A stretch of 42,609 bases of DNA from CAHJXF01 sp038240015 (GTDB taxonomy: Bacteria > Pseudomonadota > Gammaproteobacteria > Burkholderiales > Burkholderiaceae_D): the NCBI GenBank assembly GCA_038240015.1, contig JBBSEF010000020.1, positions 1 to 42,609 on the forward strand, written 5' to 3'. Positions 23,495 through 31,895 of the stretch are shown here, one piece after another; within the stretch, counting starts at the first letter, position 1, and the number at the start of each line of letters is the position of its first letter. The notes below the pieces were generated by a model. That model did not search any database, was not told where the DNA came from, and saw only the letters and a program-made list of their open reading frames with translations. The translations under genes were made by a program, and so were the position numbers.

Positions 23495-24991
23495 TTGACC
23501 CATCGCCTCGAGCGCGCGCTCGCCCTCGCCTCTCCTCGGTTTCATCCACCCGTCACACCGCTTGCCAGCGCGCTGATTCACGCCGCCGTCGGCATCGTGT
23601 GGCTGCTTTTGTTCGCCGGCGCCTTCTTTCTCGGCGGCGTGTATGCGTGGGCTACGGGCATCGCCTACATCGCCTACGACACGGCGCTTCAGGCCTTCGT
23701 CGGGTGGAAGACCTTGCACCTCCTGAAACCTCGCGTGGAAAGAGCGACGAGCGCGAATCGCGCGAGCCTTGCGGTCGTGATCGCCGCGCACAACGAAGCA
23801 TCGGTATTGCCCAGCACGCTGTCGTCGCTGCTCACGCAAGACGACAGCCCCGACACGATCGTGATCGCGGACGACGGCTCGAACGATGAGACGAGTGCGC
23901 TGCTGGTCGAGAGTTTCGGCTTTCAGGAACCCTCAATCGGGCATTGGGCAACCAGCGGCACGATGCCCTCATTGCATTGGCTGCGCCTACCGCACGGCGG
24001 CAAGGCGCGCGCGCTCAATGCCGCGCTCGCCGCCGCCGCAGTCGACGCGACCGGCGCAACCGATATGCGCTGCAAGACCGACATCGTGATGACGGTCGAC
24101 GCCGACACGCACCTCGCATCGGGAGCTGTCGGCGCAATGCGTCGCGCATTTTCGAACGATGCGCGATTGGTCGCGGCAACGGGCGTGATCACGCCGGTTT
24201 GCGGCGCGTCGCTGACGGGCCGCCTGTTCGAGTGGTTCCAGACCTACGAATACATCCGCAATTTCCTGTCGCGCTACGCGTGGATGCGCATCGACAGTCT
24301 GCTGTTGATCTCGGGCGCGTTTGCGGGCTTCAGGCGCGACGCCCTGCTCATCGTCGGAGGTTTCGATCCGCACTGTCTGGTCGAAGACTACGAACTGATC
24401 CATCGACTCGCGCGTCACTCTTCACTGCACGGACTGCAATGGCGCTCGGCCGTGATCGGCGACGCTTGCGCGCAGACCGAAGCGCCAAGCACGATGCGTG
24501 CGTTTCTGCTTCAGCGGCGTCGCTGGTTCGGCGGCTTTCTGCAAACGCAGTACTGGTATCGCGCGATGGTCGGCGACGGCCGTTATGGAAACATCGGGCG
24601 GTGGATGATGCCGGTCAAGGCGATCGATACGATGCAGCCGATCTTCGGTCTGGTTGCGCTCGGCGTGCTGCTGGTCGCACTCGTGCAGGGATGTGCAAGC
24701 GTGTTCATTCCCGTGTCTGCATTGATCGTCGGAAAAATCATCATCGACCTCGGCTTTCATCTGTGGTCGGTGTATCTGTATCGTCGATGGGTCGGTGCGC
24801 ATACCGAAGCGCGCTTCGGCCTCGCGTTGCTTGCGGCGCTGGTCGAGCCATTCAGCTTTCAGATCCTGCGACACCTCGGCGCGGCCCTCGGATGGGTGAC
24901 GTTTCTCACGCGTCAACGGCATTGGGGGAAACAGGAACGGCTTGCGGCGATCGTTGCGGGCGAGACGCAAAAAGACGATCGCGCAGCCTAA
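23495..24991 (+). CDS. Inner-membrane family 2 glycosyltransferase (PgaC/BcsA-like)
   Basis: A 498-aa membrane GT2. Parts: two N-terminal TM helices (about 24-75), the catalytic GT-A domain with VVIAAHNEASVLPSTLSSL, ADDGSND (Asp126/127), VDADTH (Asp202, Asp204), LVEDYEL (Glu297-Asp298) and QRRRW (340-344), then three C-terminal TM helices. The D, DxD, ED and QxxRW signature is that of processive polysaccharide synthases such as poly-N-acetylglucosamine, hyaluronan or cellulose synthases, so it probably makes or extends an exopolysaccharide. No other polysaccharide genes adjoin it. No ATG precedes in frame, so the start is the TTG at 23495 (MTHRLERAL), and it is uncertain. It is convergent with clpB. 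Confidence 0.88.
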   Translation: MTHRLERALALASPRFHPPVTPLASALIHAAVGIVWLLLFAGAFFLGGVYAWATGIAYIAYDTALQAFVGWKTLHLLKPRVERATSANRASLAVVIAAHNEASVLPSTLSSLLTQDDSPDTIVIADDGSNDETSALLVESFGFQEPSIGHWATSGTMPSLHWLRLPHGGKARALNAALAAAAVDATGATDMRCKTDIVMTVDADTHLASGAVGAMRRAFSNDARLVAATGVITPVCGASLTGRLFEWFQTYEYIRNFLSRYAWMRIDSLLLISGAFAGFRRDALLIVGGFDPHCLVEDYELIHRLARHSSLHGLQWRSAVIGDACAQTEAPSTMRAFLLQRRRWFGGFLQTQYWYRAMVGDGRYGNIGRWMMPVKAIDTMQPIFGLVALGVLLVALVQGCASVFIPVSALIVGKIIIDLGFHLWSVYLYRRWVGAHTEARFGLALLAALVEPFSFQILRHLGAALGWVTFLTRQRHWGKQERLAAIVAGETQKDDRAA

Positions 24992-25023
24992 CCAGCTCAG
25001 GCGCCACGTCTTCGCGTTACGCC

Positions 25024-27648
25024 CTATGCCGCGAGTCGCTCGTCGGTGTCGAAGCTGAACCCCCGATCGCCAAAATCCACGCGCACAGTGTCCTTCGCGC
25101 CGAACTTGCCTTCGAGAATCATCTTCGACAACGGGTTCTCGAGCTGCTTCTGAATCGCGCGCTTCAAGGGCCGCGCGCCGAACAGAGGATCGAAGCCCGC
25201 GGTCGCAAGCTTGGTCAGCGCAGCCTCGGATACCACCAGCGCGATCTCCATCTTCGCGAGCCGTCGCTCAAGGATCGCGAGTTGAATCCGCGCGATCGCT
25301 GCGATGTTGGCCGCGTCGAGTCCATGGAACACCACGACCTCGTCGATGCGATTCAGGAACTCGGGTCTGAACTCCTGCTTGACCTCCTGCCACACCAGGC
25401 CCTTGATGCGCTCGTAGACCGCGTCGGCCGTCGCGGCATCGCCGGTGAGTGCAGCACTTTCCGCGAGGATCAACTGCGAGCCGATGTTGGACGTCATCAC
25501 GATCACGGTGTTCTTGAAGTCGACCGTGCGTCCTTGCCCGTCGGTGAGACGGCCATCGTCCAACACTTGCAAGAGCACGTTGAACACATCGGGATGCGCC
25601 TTCTCGATTTCGTCGAACAGGATCACGCTGTACGGCTTGCGTCGCACGAGTTCGGTCAGGTAGCCGCCCTCTTCGTATCCCACGTATCCCGGCGGCGCGC
25701 CGATCAAGCGCGCGACGCTGTGCTTCTCCATGAACTCGCTCATGTCGATGCGGATCAGGTGATCGTCCGAGTCGAAGAGGAAGTTCGCAAGCGCCTTGCA
25801 CAGTTCGGTCTTGCCCACCCCGGTCGGACCGAGGAAAAGGAAAGATCCGTACGGGCGGCCGGGGTCCGAGAGGCCGGCGCGGGAACGGCGGATCGCGTCC
25901 GACACGAGCCGCACGGCTTCGTCCTGTCCGACCACGCGCTTGTGCAAGGCGTCTTCCATGAAGAGCAGCTTGTCGCGTTCGCCCTGCATCATCTTGCTGA
26001 CCGGAATGCCGGTCGCGCGCGAGACGACTTCCGCGATTTCTTCGGCGCCGACTTGCGTACGCAACAGTTGATTCGGCTTCTTGTCGGCGCCCGCAGCTTC
26101 GGCTGCCTTGGCTTGCGCTTCGAGTTGCGGCAGCTTCTCGTATTTCAGCTCGGCGACCTTGTCGAGTTTTCCTTCGCGTTCCAGCTTCGCCATCTCGACG
26201 CGAACGCGATCGATCTCTTCCTTGATGTGCGCGCTGCCCTGCACCGCAGCCTTCTCGGCCTTCCAGATTTCTTCGAGGTCCGAGTATTCCTTGCCCAGCC
26301 GCCAAATTTCCTGCTCGATCAGCTCGAGCCGTTTCTGCGAAGCCTCGTCCTTCTCTTTCTTCATCGCTTCGCGTTCGATCTTCAACTGGATCAGACGTCG
26401 GTCGAGACGGTCCATCACCTCGGGCTTCGAATCAATTTCCATCTTGACGCGCGCGGCTGCCTCATCGATCAGGTCGATCGCCTTGTCAGGAAGAAAGCGG
26501 TCGGTGATGTAGCGATGGCTCAACTCGGCGGCCGCGACGATTGCGGGGTCGGTGATGTCCACGCCGTGATGCAACTCATAGCGCTCCTGCAAGCCGCGCA
26601 GGATCGCGATCGTGCTTTCGACCGACGGCTCATCGATCAGCACCTTCTGGAAACGACGCTCGAGCGCCGCGTCCTTCTCGATGTACTTGCGATATTCGTC
26701 CAGCGTGGTCGCGCCGATGCAATGCAACTCACCCCGCGCGAGCGCGGGCTTCAACATGTTGCCCGCATCGATCGCGCCCTCGGCCTTGCCGGCGCCGACC
26801 ATGGTGTGCAGCTCGTCGATGAAGATCAGGGTCTGGCCTTCATCCTTCGCGATATCGGACAGCACCGCCTTCAGTCGCTCTTCGAATTCGCCGCGATACT
26901 TCGCACCCGCGAGCAACAGCGCGATGTCGAGTACCAGCAGACGCTTGCCCTTGAGCGACTCGGGCACTTCTTCGTTGACGATGCGCTGCGCGAGTCCTTC
27001 GACGATCGCGGTCTTCCCGACGCCGGGTTCGCCGATCAGCACGGGATTGTTCTTGGTGCGGCGTTGAAGGATTTGTATCGCGCGGCGAATCTCGTCGTCG
27101 CGACCGATGACGGGATCGAGCTTGCCCTGACGCGCGCGCTCGGTCAGATCGATCGTGTATTTCTTCAGCGCTTCGCGCTGCGACTCGGCATCTGCGCTGT
27201 CGACGGACGCGCCGCCGCGCACCGCGTCGATCGCAGCCGTCGCCGCCTTTTTCGTGAGACCCGCTTCCTTCGCGGCTCGACCCGCTTCACCCTTGTCGTC
27301 GGCGACCGCGAGCAGGAACATTTCGCTCGCGATGTATTCGTCGCCGCGCTTTTGCGCTTCCTTGTCGGCGATGTTCAAGAGACCGGCGAGGTCTCGGCCG
27401 ATCTGCACCTGTCCGCCCGTGCCCTGGACCTGCGGCAAGCGCGCGATCGCCTGGTCGAGCGAAGTCGCGAGCTTCTGCACGTTGACGCCAGCGTGTTGAA
27501 GCAGCGATCGCGCAGACCCGTCCTGCTGCGCGATCAATGCCTGCAGCACGTGAACCGGTTCGATGAATTGTTGGTCGCGTCCGACCGCAATGCTTTGCGC
27601 ATCGGCCAGCGCTTCCTGAAACTTGGTGGTGAGTTTGTCGAGACGCAT
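25024..27648 (-). CDS. clpB: ClpB disaggregase
   Basis: An 874-aa Hsp100 ATPase that extracts polypeptides from aggregates together with DnaK. Order: Clp N-domain (1-145, MRLDKLTTKFQEALADAQS), NBD1 with Walker A GEPGVGKT (206-213), the coiled-coil middle domain (about 410-530) that separates ClpB from ClpA/ClpC, NBD2 with GPTGVGKT (607-614) and the arginine-finger region, and a C-terminal small domain. Length is near that of E. coli ClpB (857 aa), with a slightly Ala/Gly-richer NBD2 loop. An almost perfect sigma-32 promoter lies upstream (27677-27704). The gene stands alone and converges with the glycosyltransferase gene. Confidence 0.98.
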   Translation of the reverse strand: MRLDKLTTKFQEALADAQSIAVGRDQQFIEPVHVLQALIAQQDGSARSLLQHAGVNVQKLATSLDQAIARLPQVQGTGGQVQIGRDLAGLLNIADKEAQKRGDEYIASEMFLLAVADDKGEAGRAAKEAGLTKKAATAAIDAVRGGASVDSADAESQREALKKYTIDLTERARQGKLDPVIGRDDEIRRAIQILQRRTKNNPVLIGEPGVGKTAIVEGLAQRIVNEEVPESLKGKRLLVLDIALLLAGAKYRGEFEERLKAVLSDIAKDEGQTLIFIDELHTMVGAGKAEGAIDAGNMLKPALARGELHCIGATTLDEYRKYIEKDAALERRFQKVLIDEPSVESTIAILRGLQERYELHHGVDITDPAIVAAAELSHRYITDRFLPDKAIDLIDEAAARVKMEIDSKPEVMDRLDRRLIQLKIEREAMKKEKDEASQKRLELIEQEIWRLGKEYSDLEEIWKAEKAAVQGSAHIKEEIDRVRVEMAKLEREGKLDKVAELKYEKLPQLEAQAKAAEAAGADKKPNQLLRTQVGAEEIAEVVSRATGIPVSKMMQGERDKLLFMEDALHKRVVGQDEAVRLVSDAIRRSRAGLSDPGRPYGSFLFLGPTGVGKTELCKALANFLFDSDDHLIRIDMSEFMEKHSVARLIGAPPGYVGYEEGGYLTELVRRKPYSVILFDEIEKAHPDVFNVLLQVLDDGRLTDGQGRTVDFKNTVIVMTSNIGSQLILAESAALTGDAATADAVYERIKGLVWQEVKQEFRPEFLNRIDEVVVFHGLDAANIAAIARIQLAILERRLAKMEIALVVSEAALTKLATAGFDPLFGARPLKRAIQKQLENPLSKMILEGKFGAKDTVRVDFGDRGFSFDTDERLAA

Positions 27649-27676
27649 GGTGTGATCGATCGAAGGGACGCTCTGC

Positions 27677-27704
27677 AGATGAGGCGCAGTCGTCTCGTTT
27701 CAAG
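27677..27704 (-). promoter_or_regulatory. Sigma-32 (heat shock) promoter of clpB
   Basis: Read on the minus strand: -35 CTTGAAA (27704-27698), a 13-bp spacer, then -10 CCTCATCT (27684-27677). The known consensus is CTTGAAA, 13-17 bp, CCCCATNT; only one base of the -10 differs. It ends 28 bp before the clpB ATG, giving a short leader. Confidence 0.85.
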
Positions 27705-28146
27705 GCACGTTGGATTGGCCGCTTACGCGTGCCCAAAGACCGAGCTACTTTTTTGGGCCGCCTCACGTTTTCGCCAGTTCAACATATCGCGAGACGATTC
27801 GCCGTCGAAGAAAGCAACCTGCCAACCACCAACCCGTTGTCTTCGGTTGTGGCGACGGCGGCGAGTTCAATCGCGGGCGCTGACGCGCAGGCCTGTTTCG
27901 CCGGGAATCTTCGCGAGCTTGGCAGGTCGAATCGGCCGGCTTGGGATCGAACATCAGACGCCGTTCGGTTCAATTGAATGGCGTCGCGCGAACTTCATAT
28001 CCCAGCATCGCCTGTAATGAATGGTCGTCGGACTCGACCAATCCCTGTGCGCGCATTCACGCCGGTGTTTCAGCATCACAAGGCGTCGAAACCGCCGACG
28101 TGCGCGAGACGTATTATCTGCACGATCAATCTCCCGGAGCAACAGC
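27705..28146. other. Intergenic region clpB-msrB, no gene seen
   Basis: About 440 bp between divergent clpB and msrB. No open frame here has a convincing start or recognisable protein, and no tRNA, hairpin terminator or long repeat was found. It must hold the msrB promoter. A small RNA cannot be excluded by eye. Confidence 0.5.
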
Positions 28147-28743
28147 ATGGCCAGTACGCAAGCAGCGACAAACCCTACTGCTCACATCGCGCGGCGACGG
28201 GCATTCCTCGTCGCGTCGGGCGCTGCAATTGGAGGTCTCATGTGGTGGAGTACGCGCAAGCCCGCCGCTGCGGCGCCAACGACTGCGGCGGGGGTGGTCA
28301 CCATCATTCCCTTCACCAGCGCGGGCGTGAAGCAGCCCCCTGTCGCGGTCGCGAAGGTCGTCAAGACCGATGCCGAATGGAAAAAGCAGTTAACGCCGAT
28401 CGAGTACACCGTCTCGCGTCACGACGGCACCGAGCGGCCCTATACGGGCAGTACATGGAACCTGCATGACAAGGGACTGTATCGCTGCGTGGCCTGCGAC
28501 ACCGCGCTCTACGATTCCGAAACCAAGTACGAATCGAACACGGGCTGGCCTAGCTTCTGGCAGCCGATCGCCGAAGAGAACATCGTGAAGACCACCGACC
28601 GCAGCTTTCTGATGGCGCGCACCGCCATCTCGTGCAAGCGTTGCGACGGGCACCTCGGCCACGTGTTCGACGACGGTCCCAAGCCCACCGGCTTGCGTTA
28701 TTGCATGAACTCGGCCGCGATGAAGTTCGTCAAGCGCGCCTGA
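28147..28743 (+). CDS. msrB: Peptide-methionine (R)-S-oxide reductase with Tat-like signal
   Basis: A 198-aa MsrB, which reduces the R epimer of methionine sulfoxide. The N-terminus ARRRAFLVASGAAIGG is a twin-arginine-type signal, so the enzyme is probably exported folded. The MsrB domain (about 75-198) has the zinc-binding CVAC and CKRC pairs, TGWPSFW, HLGHVFDDGP, and RYCMNSAAMKF with catalytic Cys186. The position before GWPSF that often carries a resolving Cys is Asn-Thr here, so regeneration may use thioredoxin-like partners directly. ATG 28147 has GGAG 7 nt upstream. msrA follows after 48 bp on the same strand. Export through Tat could protect zinc loading in the cytoplasm (inference). 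Confidence 0.94.
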   Translation: MASTQAATNPTAHIARRRAFLVASGAAIGGLMWWSTRKPAAAAPTTAAGVVTIIPFTSAGVKQPPVAVAKVVKTDAEWKKQLTPIEYTVSRHDGTERPYTGSTWNLHDKGLYRCVACDTALYDSETKYESNTGWPSFWQPIAEENIVKTTDRSFLMARTAISCKRCDGHLGHVFDDGPKPTGLRYCMNSAAMKFVKRA

Positions 28744-28791
28744 TCCAGCTTCTAATCCCGCTTCTGATCCCCACCAACCACGAGACCCACC

Positions 28792-29481
28792 ATGAAAACC
28801 AGTTCCTTGATGCAGCGAATTGCTCGAGTGACCGCAACCGGCGCGCTCGCCACCTTGGCTGCCTGCGGCCTCGCCGGCGCCGCCGATCGCACCTATGACC
28901 TGCCCAACCCGGCAGTCGATGCGCCGCTGTCGCAGGCGAAAGGTAATCAAACGCTGGTCGTCGCCGGCGGCTGCTTCTGGGGCGTCGAGGGAGTCTTCAA
29001 GCACGTCAAGGGCGTGATATCGGCCACTTCGGGTTACTCGGGCGGCGACGCGTCGACGGCCAATTACGAGACAACCAGTTCCGGCCGAACCGGCCATGCC
29101 GAGTCGGTCAGCATCGTCTACGACCCGTCGCAGATCACGGTCGGCCAGTTGCTCAAGGTCTTCTTCTCGGTGGCCCACAACCCGACGGAACTCAATCGGC
29201 AAGGGCCTGATCACGGTACGCAATATCGCTCGGCGATCTTCTACAAGGGCGATGAGCAGAAGCGCATCGTGCAGGCCTACATCGATCAACTGCAGCAGGC
29301 GAAGATCTACTCAGGTCCTATCGTCACGCAGGTCGCGCCGCTGGTGGCGTTCTATCCGGCTGAGACGTATCACCAGAACTATCTGGCGTTGCATCCCATG
29401 CAGCCTTACATCGTGATCAACGACATGCCGAAGATCGAAGCGTTGAAGGCGAAATTTCCTTCGATGTACCGCAACGGCTGA
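28792..29481 (+). CDS. msrA: Peptide-methionine (S)-S-oxide reductase, exported
   Basis: A 229-aa MsrA, which reduces the S epimer of methionine sulfoxide. The N-terminus is a signal peptide containing LAAC at 22-25, a lipobox-like site; cleavage after AGA (about 30) by signal peptidase I is the alternative. The MsrA domain has AGGCFWGVEGVF with catalytic Cys61, GYSGGDASTANYE, VSIVYDP, HNPTELNRQGPDHGTQYRS and FYPAETYHQNYL. No further Cys follows Cys61, so the usual C-terminal resolving cysteines are missing. It is paired with exported MsrB upstream, so both epimers would be repaired in the same compartment. A clear hairpin terminator follows. Confidence 0.94.
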   Translation: MKTSSLMQRIARVTATGALATLAACGLAGAADRTYDLPNPAVDAPLSQAKGNQTLVVAGGCFWGVEGVFKHVKGVISATSGYSGGDASTANYETTSSGRTGHAESVSIVYDPSQITVGQLLKVFFSVAHNPTELNRQGPDHGTQYRSAIFYKGDEQKRIVQAYIDQLQQAKIYSGPIVTQVAPLVAFYPAETYHQNYLALHPMQPYIVINDMPKIEALKAKFPSMYRNG

Positions 29482-29496
29482 CCGCTTCGCACTTGC

Positions 29497-29523
29497 AAAC
29501 GCGCCGCCTCTGCGGCGCGTTTT
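29497..29523 (+). terminator. Rho-independent terminator after msrA
   Basis: An 11-bp perfect stem (AAACGCGCCGC at 29497-29507, GCGGCGCGTTT at 29512-29522) with loop CTCT and a short T-run. It starts 16 nt after the msrA stop and would end the msrB-msrA transcript. Confidence 0.85.
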
Positions 29524-29618
29524 CATTTCCGCCATCGCCTTGCGGTTATCCTTGCGATCGAAGCATTGCACGTGCACACCGCATGTGCGCTGATTGCAGC
29601 GATAGTAAGGAGAATCTC

Positions 29619-31139
29619 ATGAACGTCGCGCACGCGGCCGTCAAGCTCATCGGTCATTTCATCGACGGTCGATTGGTCGAGCCTTCGTCGCAAGCTCGGC
29701 GCGCCCCGGTCTTCAATCCCGCGACCGGCGCGATCACGTCTGAAGTGTTGCTTGCCGATGCACGGGTGGTGGATTCGGCAGTCGCGGCGGCCCTGCGCGC
29801 ATTTCCCCAGTGGAGCGAGACCTCGTCTCTGAATCGCGCGCGCGTGATGTTCCGCTTCAAGGAATTGCTGACGCGTCACCACGACGAGCTCGCGCGCCTG
29901 ATCACGCGCGAGCACGGCAAGGTCTTTTCGGACGCCAGGGGCGAAGTGATGCGCGGCGTCGAAGTCGTCGAGTTCGCGTGCGGCGCTCCGCAATTGTTGA
30001 AGACCCAGTTCTCCGACAACATCGGCGGCGGCATCGACAACTTTTCTCTGCGCCAGCCGGTCGGCGTTTGCGCGGGCATCACGCCTTTCAACTTTCCGGC
30101 AATGGTTCCGATGTGGATGTTTCCGCTCGCGCTGGTGTGCGGCAATACCTTCGTGCTCAAGCCGTCCGAGCGCGATCCCTCGACCGCCCTGCTGCTCGCG
30201 GAACTGCTGAAGGAGGCGGGCCTGCCCGATGGCGCATTCAATGTCGTGAACGGCGACAAGGAAGCCGTCGATGCCTTGCTCGTGCATCCCGACGTCGCCG
30301 CGGTGAGCTTCGTCGGCTCGACGCCGATCGCCGAATATATTCATTGCGAAGCCGGCAAGCGCGGCAAACGCGTGCAGGCTCTCGGCGGCGCGAAGAATCA
30401 TCTGGTGGTGATGCCCGATGCCGACCTCGATCATGCGGCCGATGCATTGATCGGCGCGGCCTACGGCTCTGCCGGAGAACGCTGCATGGCGATCTCGATC
30501 GGCGTCGCGGTCGGTCACATCGCCGACGATCTCGTCGCGAAGTTGAAGGACCGCATTCCCAGGCTCAAGATCAAGGACGGCATGGAGGACGATGCCGACA
30601 TGGGGCCGGTCGTCACCGAAACCCATCGTCAAAAAATCCTCGACTACATCGAGCACGGCATCGCAAGCGGCGCGTCGCTCGAAGCCGACGGCCGCAGGCA
30701 TCGGGTGGAAGGTCGCGAAGACGGCTTCTATTTGGGCGCAACGCTGTTCGATCACGTCACGCCCGAGATGAAGATCTACAAGGAAGAGATCTTCGGCCCG
30801 GTGCTCGGCATCGTTCGCGTCGACAACTTCGCCGCAGCGATCGATCTCATCAACGCGCACGAATTCGCCAACGGCGTCGCCTGCTACACCGCCGACGGCG
30901 CGACCGCGCGCGAGTTCGCGCGACGCATCCACGTCGGTATGGTCGGCATCAACGTGCCGATCCCGGTGCCGATGGCCTTTCATTCGTTCGGCGGATGGAA
31001 GCGTTCGATGTTCGGCGACCACCACGCCTACGGCGAGGAAGGCGTGCGCTTCTACACGCGCTACAAGAGCGTGATGCAGAGATGGCCGGATGCGGCCGCG
31101 AGCAAGGGGCCGGAGTTCATGATGCCGGTGAACAAGTAA
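29619..31139 (+). CDS. mmsA: Methylmalonate-semialdehyde dehydrogenase (acylating)
   Basis: A 506-aa aldehyde dehydrogenase superfamily member of the CoA-acylating MMSDH type, which converts methylmalonate (and malonate) semialdehyde to propionyl-CoA (acetyl-CoA) in valine and beta-alanine/inositol breakdown. Seen: FIDGRLVEPSS, FRFKELLTRHHDELA, GVCAGITPFNFPAMVPMWMFP (hallmark of this branch), FVGSTPIAEYIH, QALGGAKNHLVVMPDAD, GERCMAIS with catalytic Cys289, and FGPVLGIVRVD. The general base Glu of ordinary ALDHs is replaced in the ALGGAKNH segment, as expected for acylating enzymes. ATG 29619 has TAAGGAG. No mmsB neighbour is present. Confidence 0.95.
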   Translation: MNVAHAAVKLIGHFIDGRLVEPSSQARRAPVFNPATGAITSEVLLADARVVDSAVAAALRAFPQWSETSSLNRARVMFRFKELLTRHHDELARLITREHGKVFSDARGEVMRGVEVVEFACGAPQLLKTQFSDNIGGGIDNFSLRQPVGVCAGITPFNFPAMVPMWMFPLALVCGNTFVLKPSERDPSTALLLAELLKEAGLPDGAFNVVNGDKEAVDALLVHPDVAAVSFVGSTPIAEYIHCEAGKRGKRVQALGGAKNHLVVMPDADLDHAADALIGAAYGSAGERCMAISIGVAVGHIADDLVAKLKDRIPRLKIKDGMEDDADMGPVVTETHRQKILDYIEHGIASGASLEADGRRHRVEGREDGFYLGATLFDHVTPEMKIYKEEIFGPVLGIVRVDNFAAAIDLINAHEFANGVACYTADGATAREFARRIHVGMVGINVPIPVPMAFHSFGGWKRSMFGDHHAYGEEGVRFYTRYKSVMQRWPDAAASKGPEFMMPVNK

Positions 31140-31162
31140 GCGCAATCGAATTTCAGGCGCCG

Positions 31163-31178
31163 TGCTAGCATGATAGCA
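31163..31178. promoter_or_regulatory. Operator-like inverted repeat before the toxin-antitoxin pair
   Basis: TGCTA (31163-31167), six bases, TAGCA (31174-31178) form an inverted repeat, overlapped by a direct repeat TAGCAT-GA-TAGCAT (31166-31179). It lies 29 bp before the antitoxin start. RHH antitoxins normally bind such sites to repress their own operon. Confidence 0.55.
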
Positions 31179-31207
31179 TCACCGATCCGGATCAAGTGAG
31201 GCGCGAC

Positions 31208-31468
31208 GTGAGCACGATCATTGTCCGTAATCTCGACGAACAGACCCACGAGCGTTTGAAGCGTGAAGCAAAGGCGCTGGGCTTGAGCGTCAACACGCTG
31301 ATGCAGGAATTCATTCGCACCGGCTTGCGCTCCCGTCGAGCTCAAGGCGCCTCTGGCCGTTACCACGATCTCGATGCCCTTGCGGGTACGTGGTCGGTCA
31401 AGGAAGAGCGCGAATTTTTCAAGCATGTCCGGTCCCTTTCGGAAATCGACGAAGAACTCTGGCGATGA
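31208..31468 (+). CDS. FitA/VapB-type RHH antitoxin
   Basis: An 86-aa antitoxin of the FitA-like ribbon-helix-helix group. The N-terminal STIIVRNLDEQTHERLKREAKALGLSVN... region gives the RHH DNA-binding fold (the strand IIVRNL, then two helices with SVNTLMQEFIR). The C-terminus (DLDALAGTWSVKEEREFFKHV) would wrap the toxin active site. GTG 31208 follows GAGG; a GTG at 31196 is in frame but would place the start on that site. Its stop overlaps the toxin start (ATGA), so the pair is translationally coupled. Confidence 0.88.
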   Translation: MSTIIVRNLDEQTHERLKREAKALGLSVNTLMQEFIRTGLRSRRAQGASGRYHDLDALAGTWSVKEEREFFKHVRSLSEIDEELWR

Positions 31469-31875
31469 CCGCCGTCGCGCTCGACACTAACGCGTACACG
31501 GCGTTTCGCACGGGCCTCCCTGACGCAGTTGAATTGTTGGCGATGGTCGACCACATCGTCGTGCCGACTGTCGTGCTCGGAGAACTTCGTGCGGGCTTCG
31601 CCATCGGTTCGCGCACGACGATCAATGAGCGCGACCTGACGCGCTTTCTCGCGTCTTCCCGCGTCGACGTGCGATCCATCGACGAGCGGACCAGCTTCGT
31701 GTACGGCAGCGTGTTCATGCAATTGCGAAAGCGAGGCACGCCGATACCGACCAACGACATCTGGATTGCCGCCTGCGCGCTCGTCGCGGGTACCGCGCTA
31801 TTCACCTTCGACGCCCATTTCGCGCACGTGGATCAACTGATACCCGTCGCACGATGGGCTGACCTGGAACAATAA
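31465..31875 (+). CDS. PIN-domain toxin (FitB/VapC type)
   Basis: A 136-aa PIN-domain ribonuclease, toxin of the preceding antitoxin. The acidic metal-binding residues are seen: Asp7 in VALDTNAY, Glu in VLGELRAGF (near 40), Asp in TNDIWIAACAL (near 95) and Asp in LFTFDAHF (near 113). Family members cut tRNA or rRNA when released from the antitoxin. All four acidic positions are present, so it looks functional. It lies between mmsA and frmA without linkage to either. Confidence 0.92.
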   Translation: MTAVALDTNAYTAFRTGLPDAVELLAMVDHIVVPTVVLGELRAGFAIGSRTTINERDLTRFLASSRVDVRSIDERTSFVYGSVFMQLRKRGTPIPTNDIWIAACALVAGTALFTFDAHFAHVDQLIPVARWADLEQ

Positions 31876-31895
31876 GAAACCTGTCGAGGAGTCCC

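Noticed and set aside
27890..27960. Sequence with GGTCGAATC resembling a tRNA T-loop
   Set aside because: No matching acceptor, D or anticodon stems could be built around it on either strand.
23944..28017. Plus-strand open frame of about 1,357 codons
   Set aside because: It crosses the GT2 gene in another frame and then runs antisense to clpB. Its product is Arg/Asp/Leu-rich with no recognisable domain, a typical shadow in GC-rich DNA.
29523..31145. 540-codon minus-strand frame opposite mmsA
   Set aside because: It is a mirror of mmsA codon usage, and mmsA has clear motifs and a good ribosome-binding site; the minus frame has neither.
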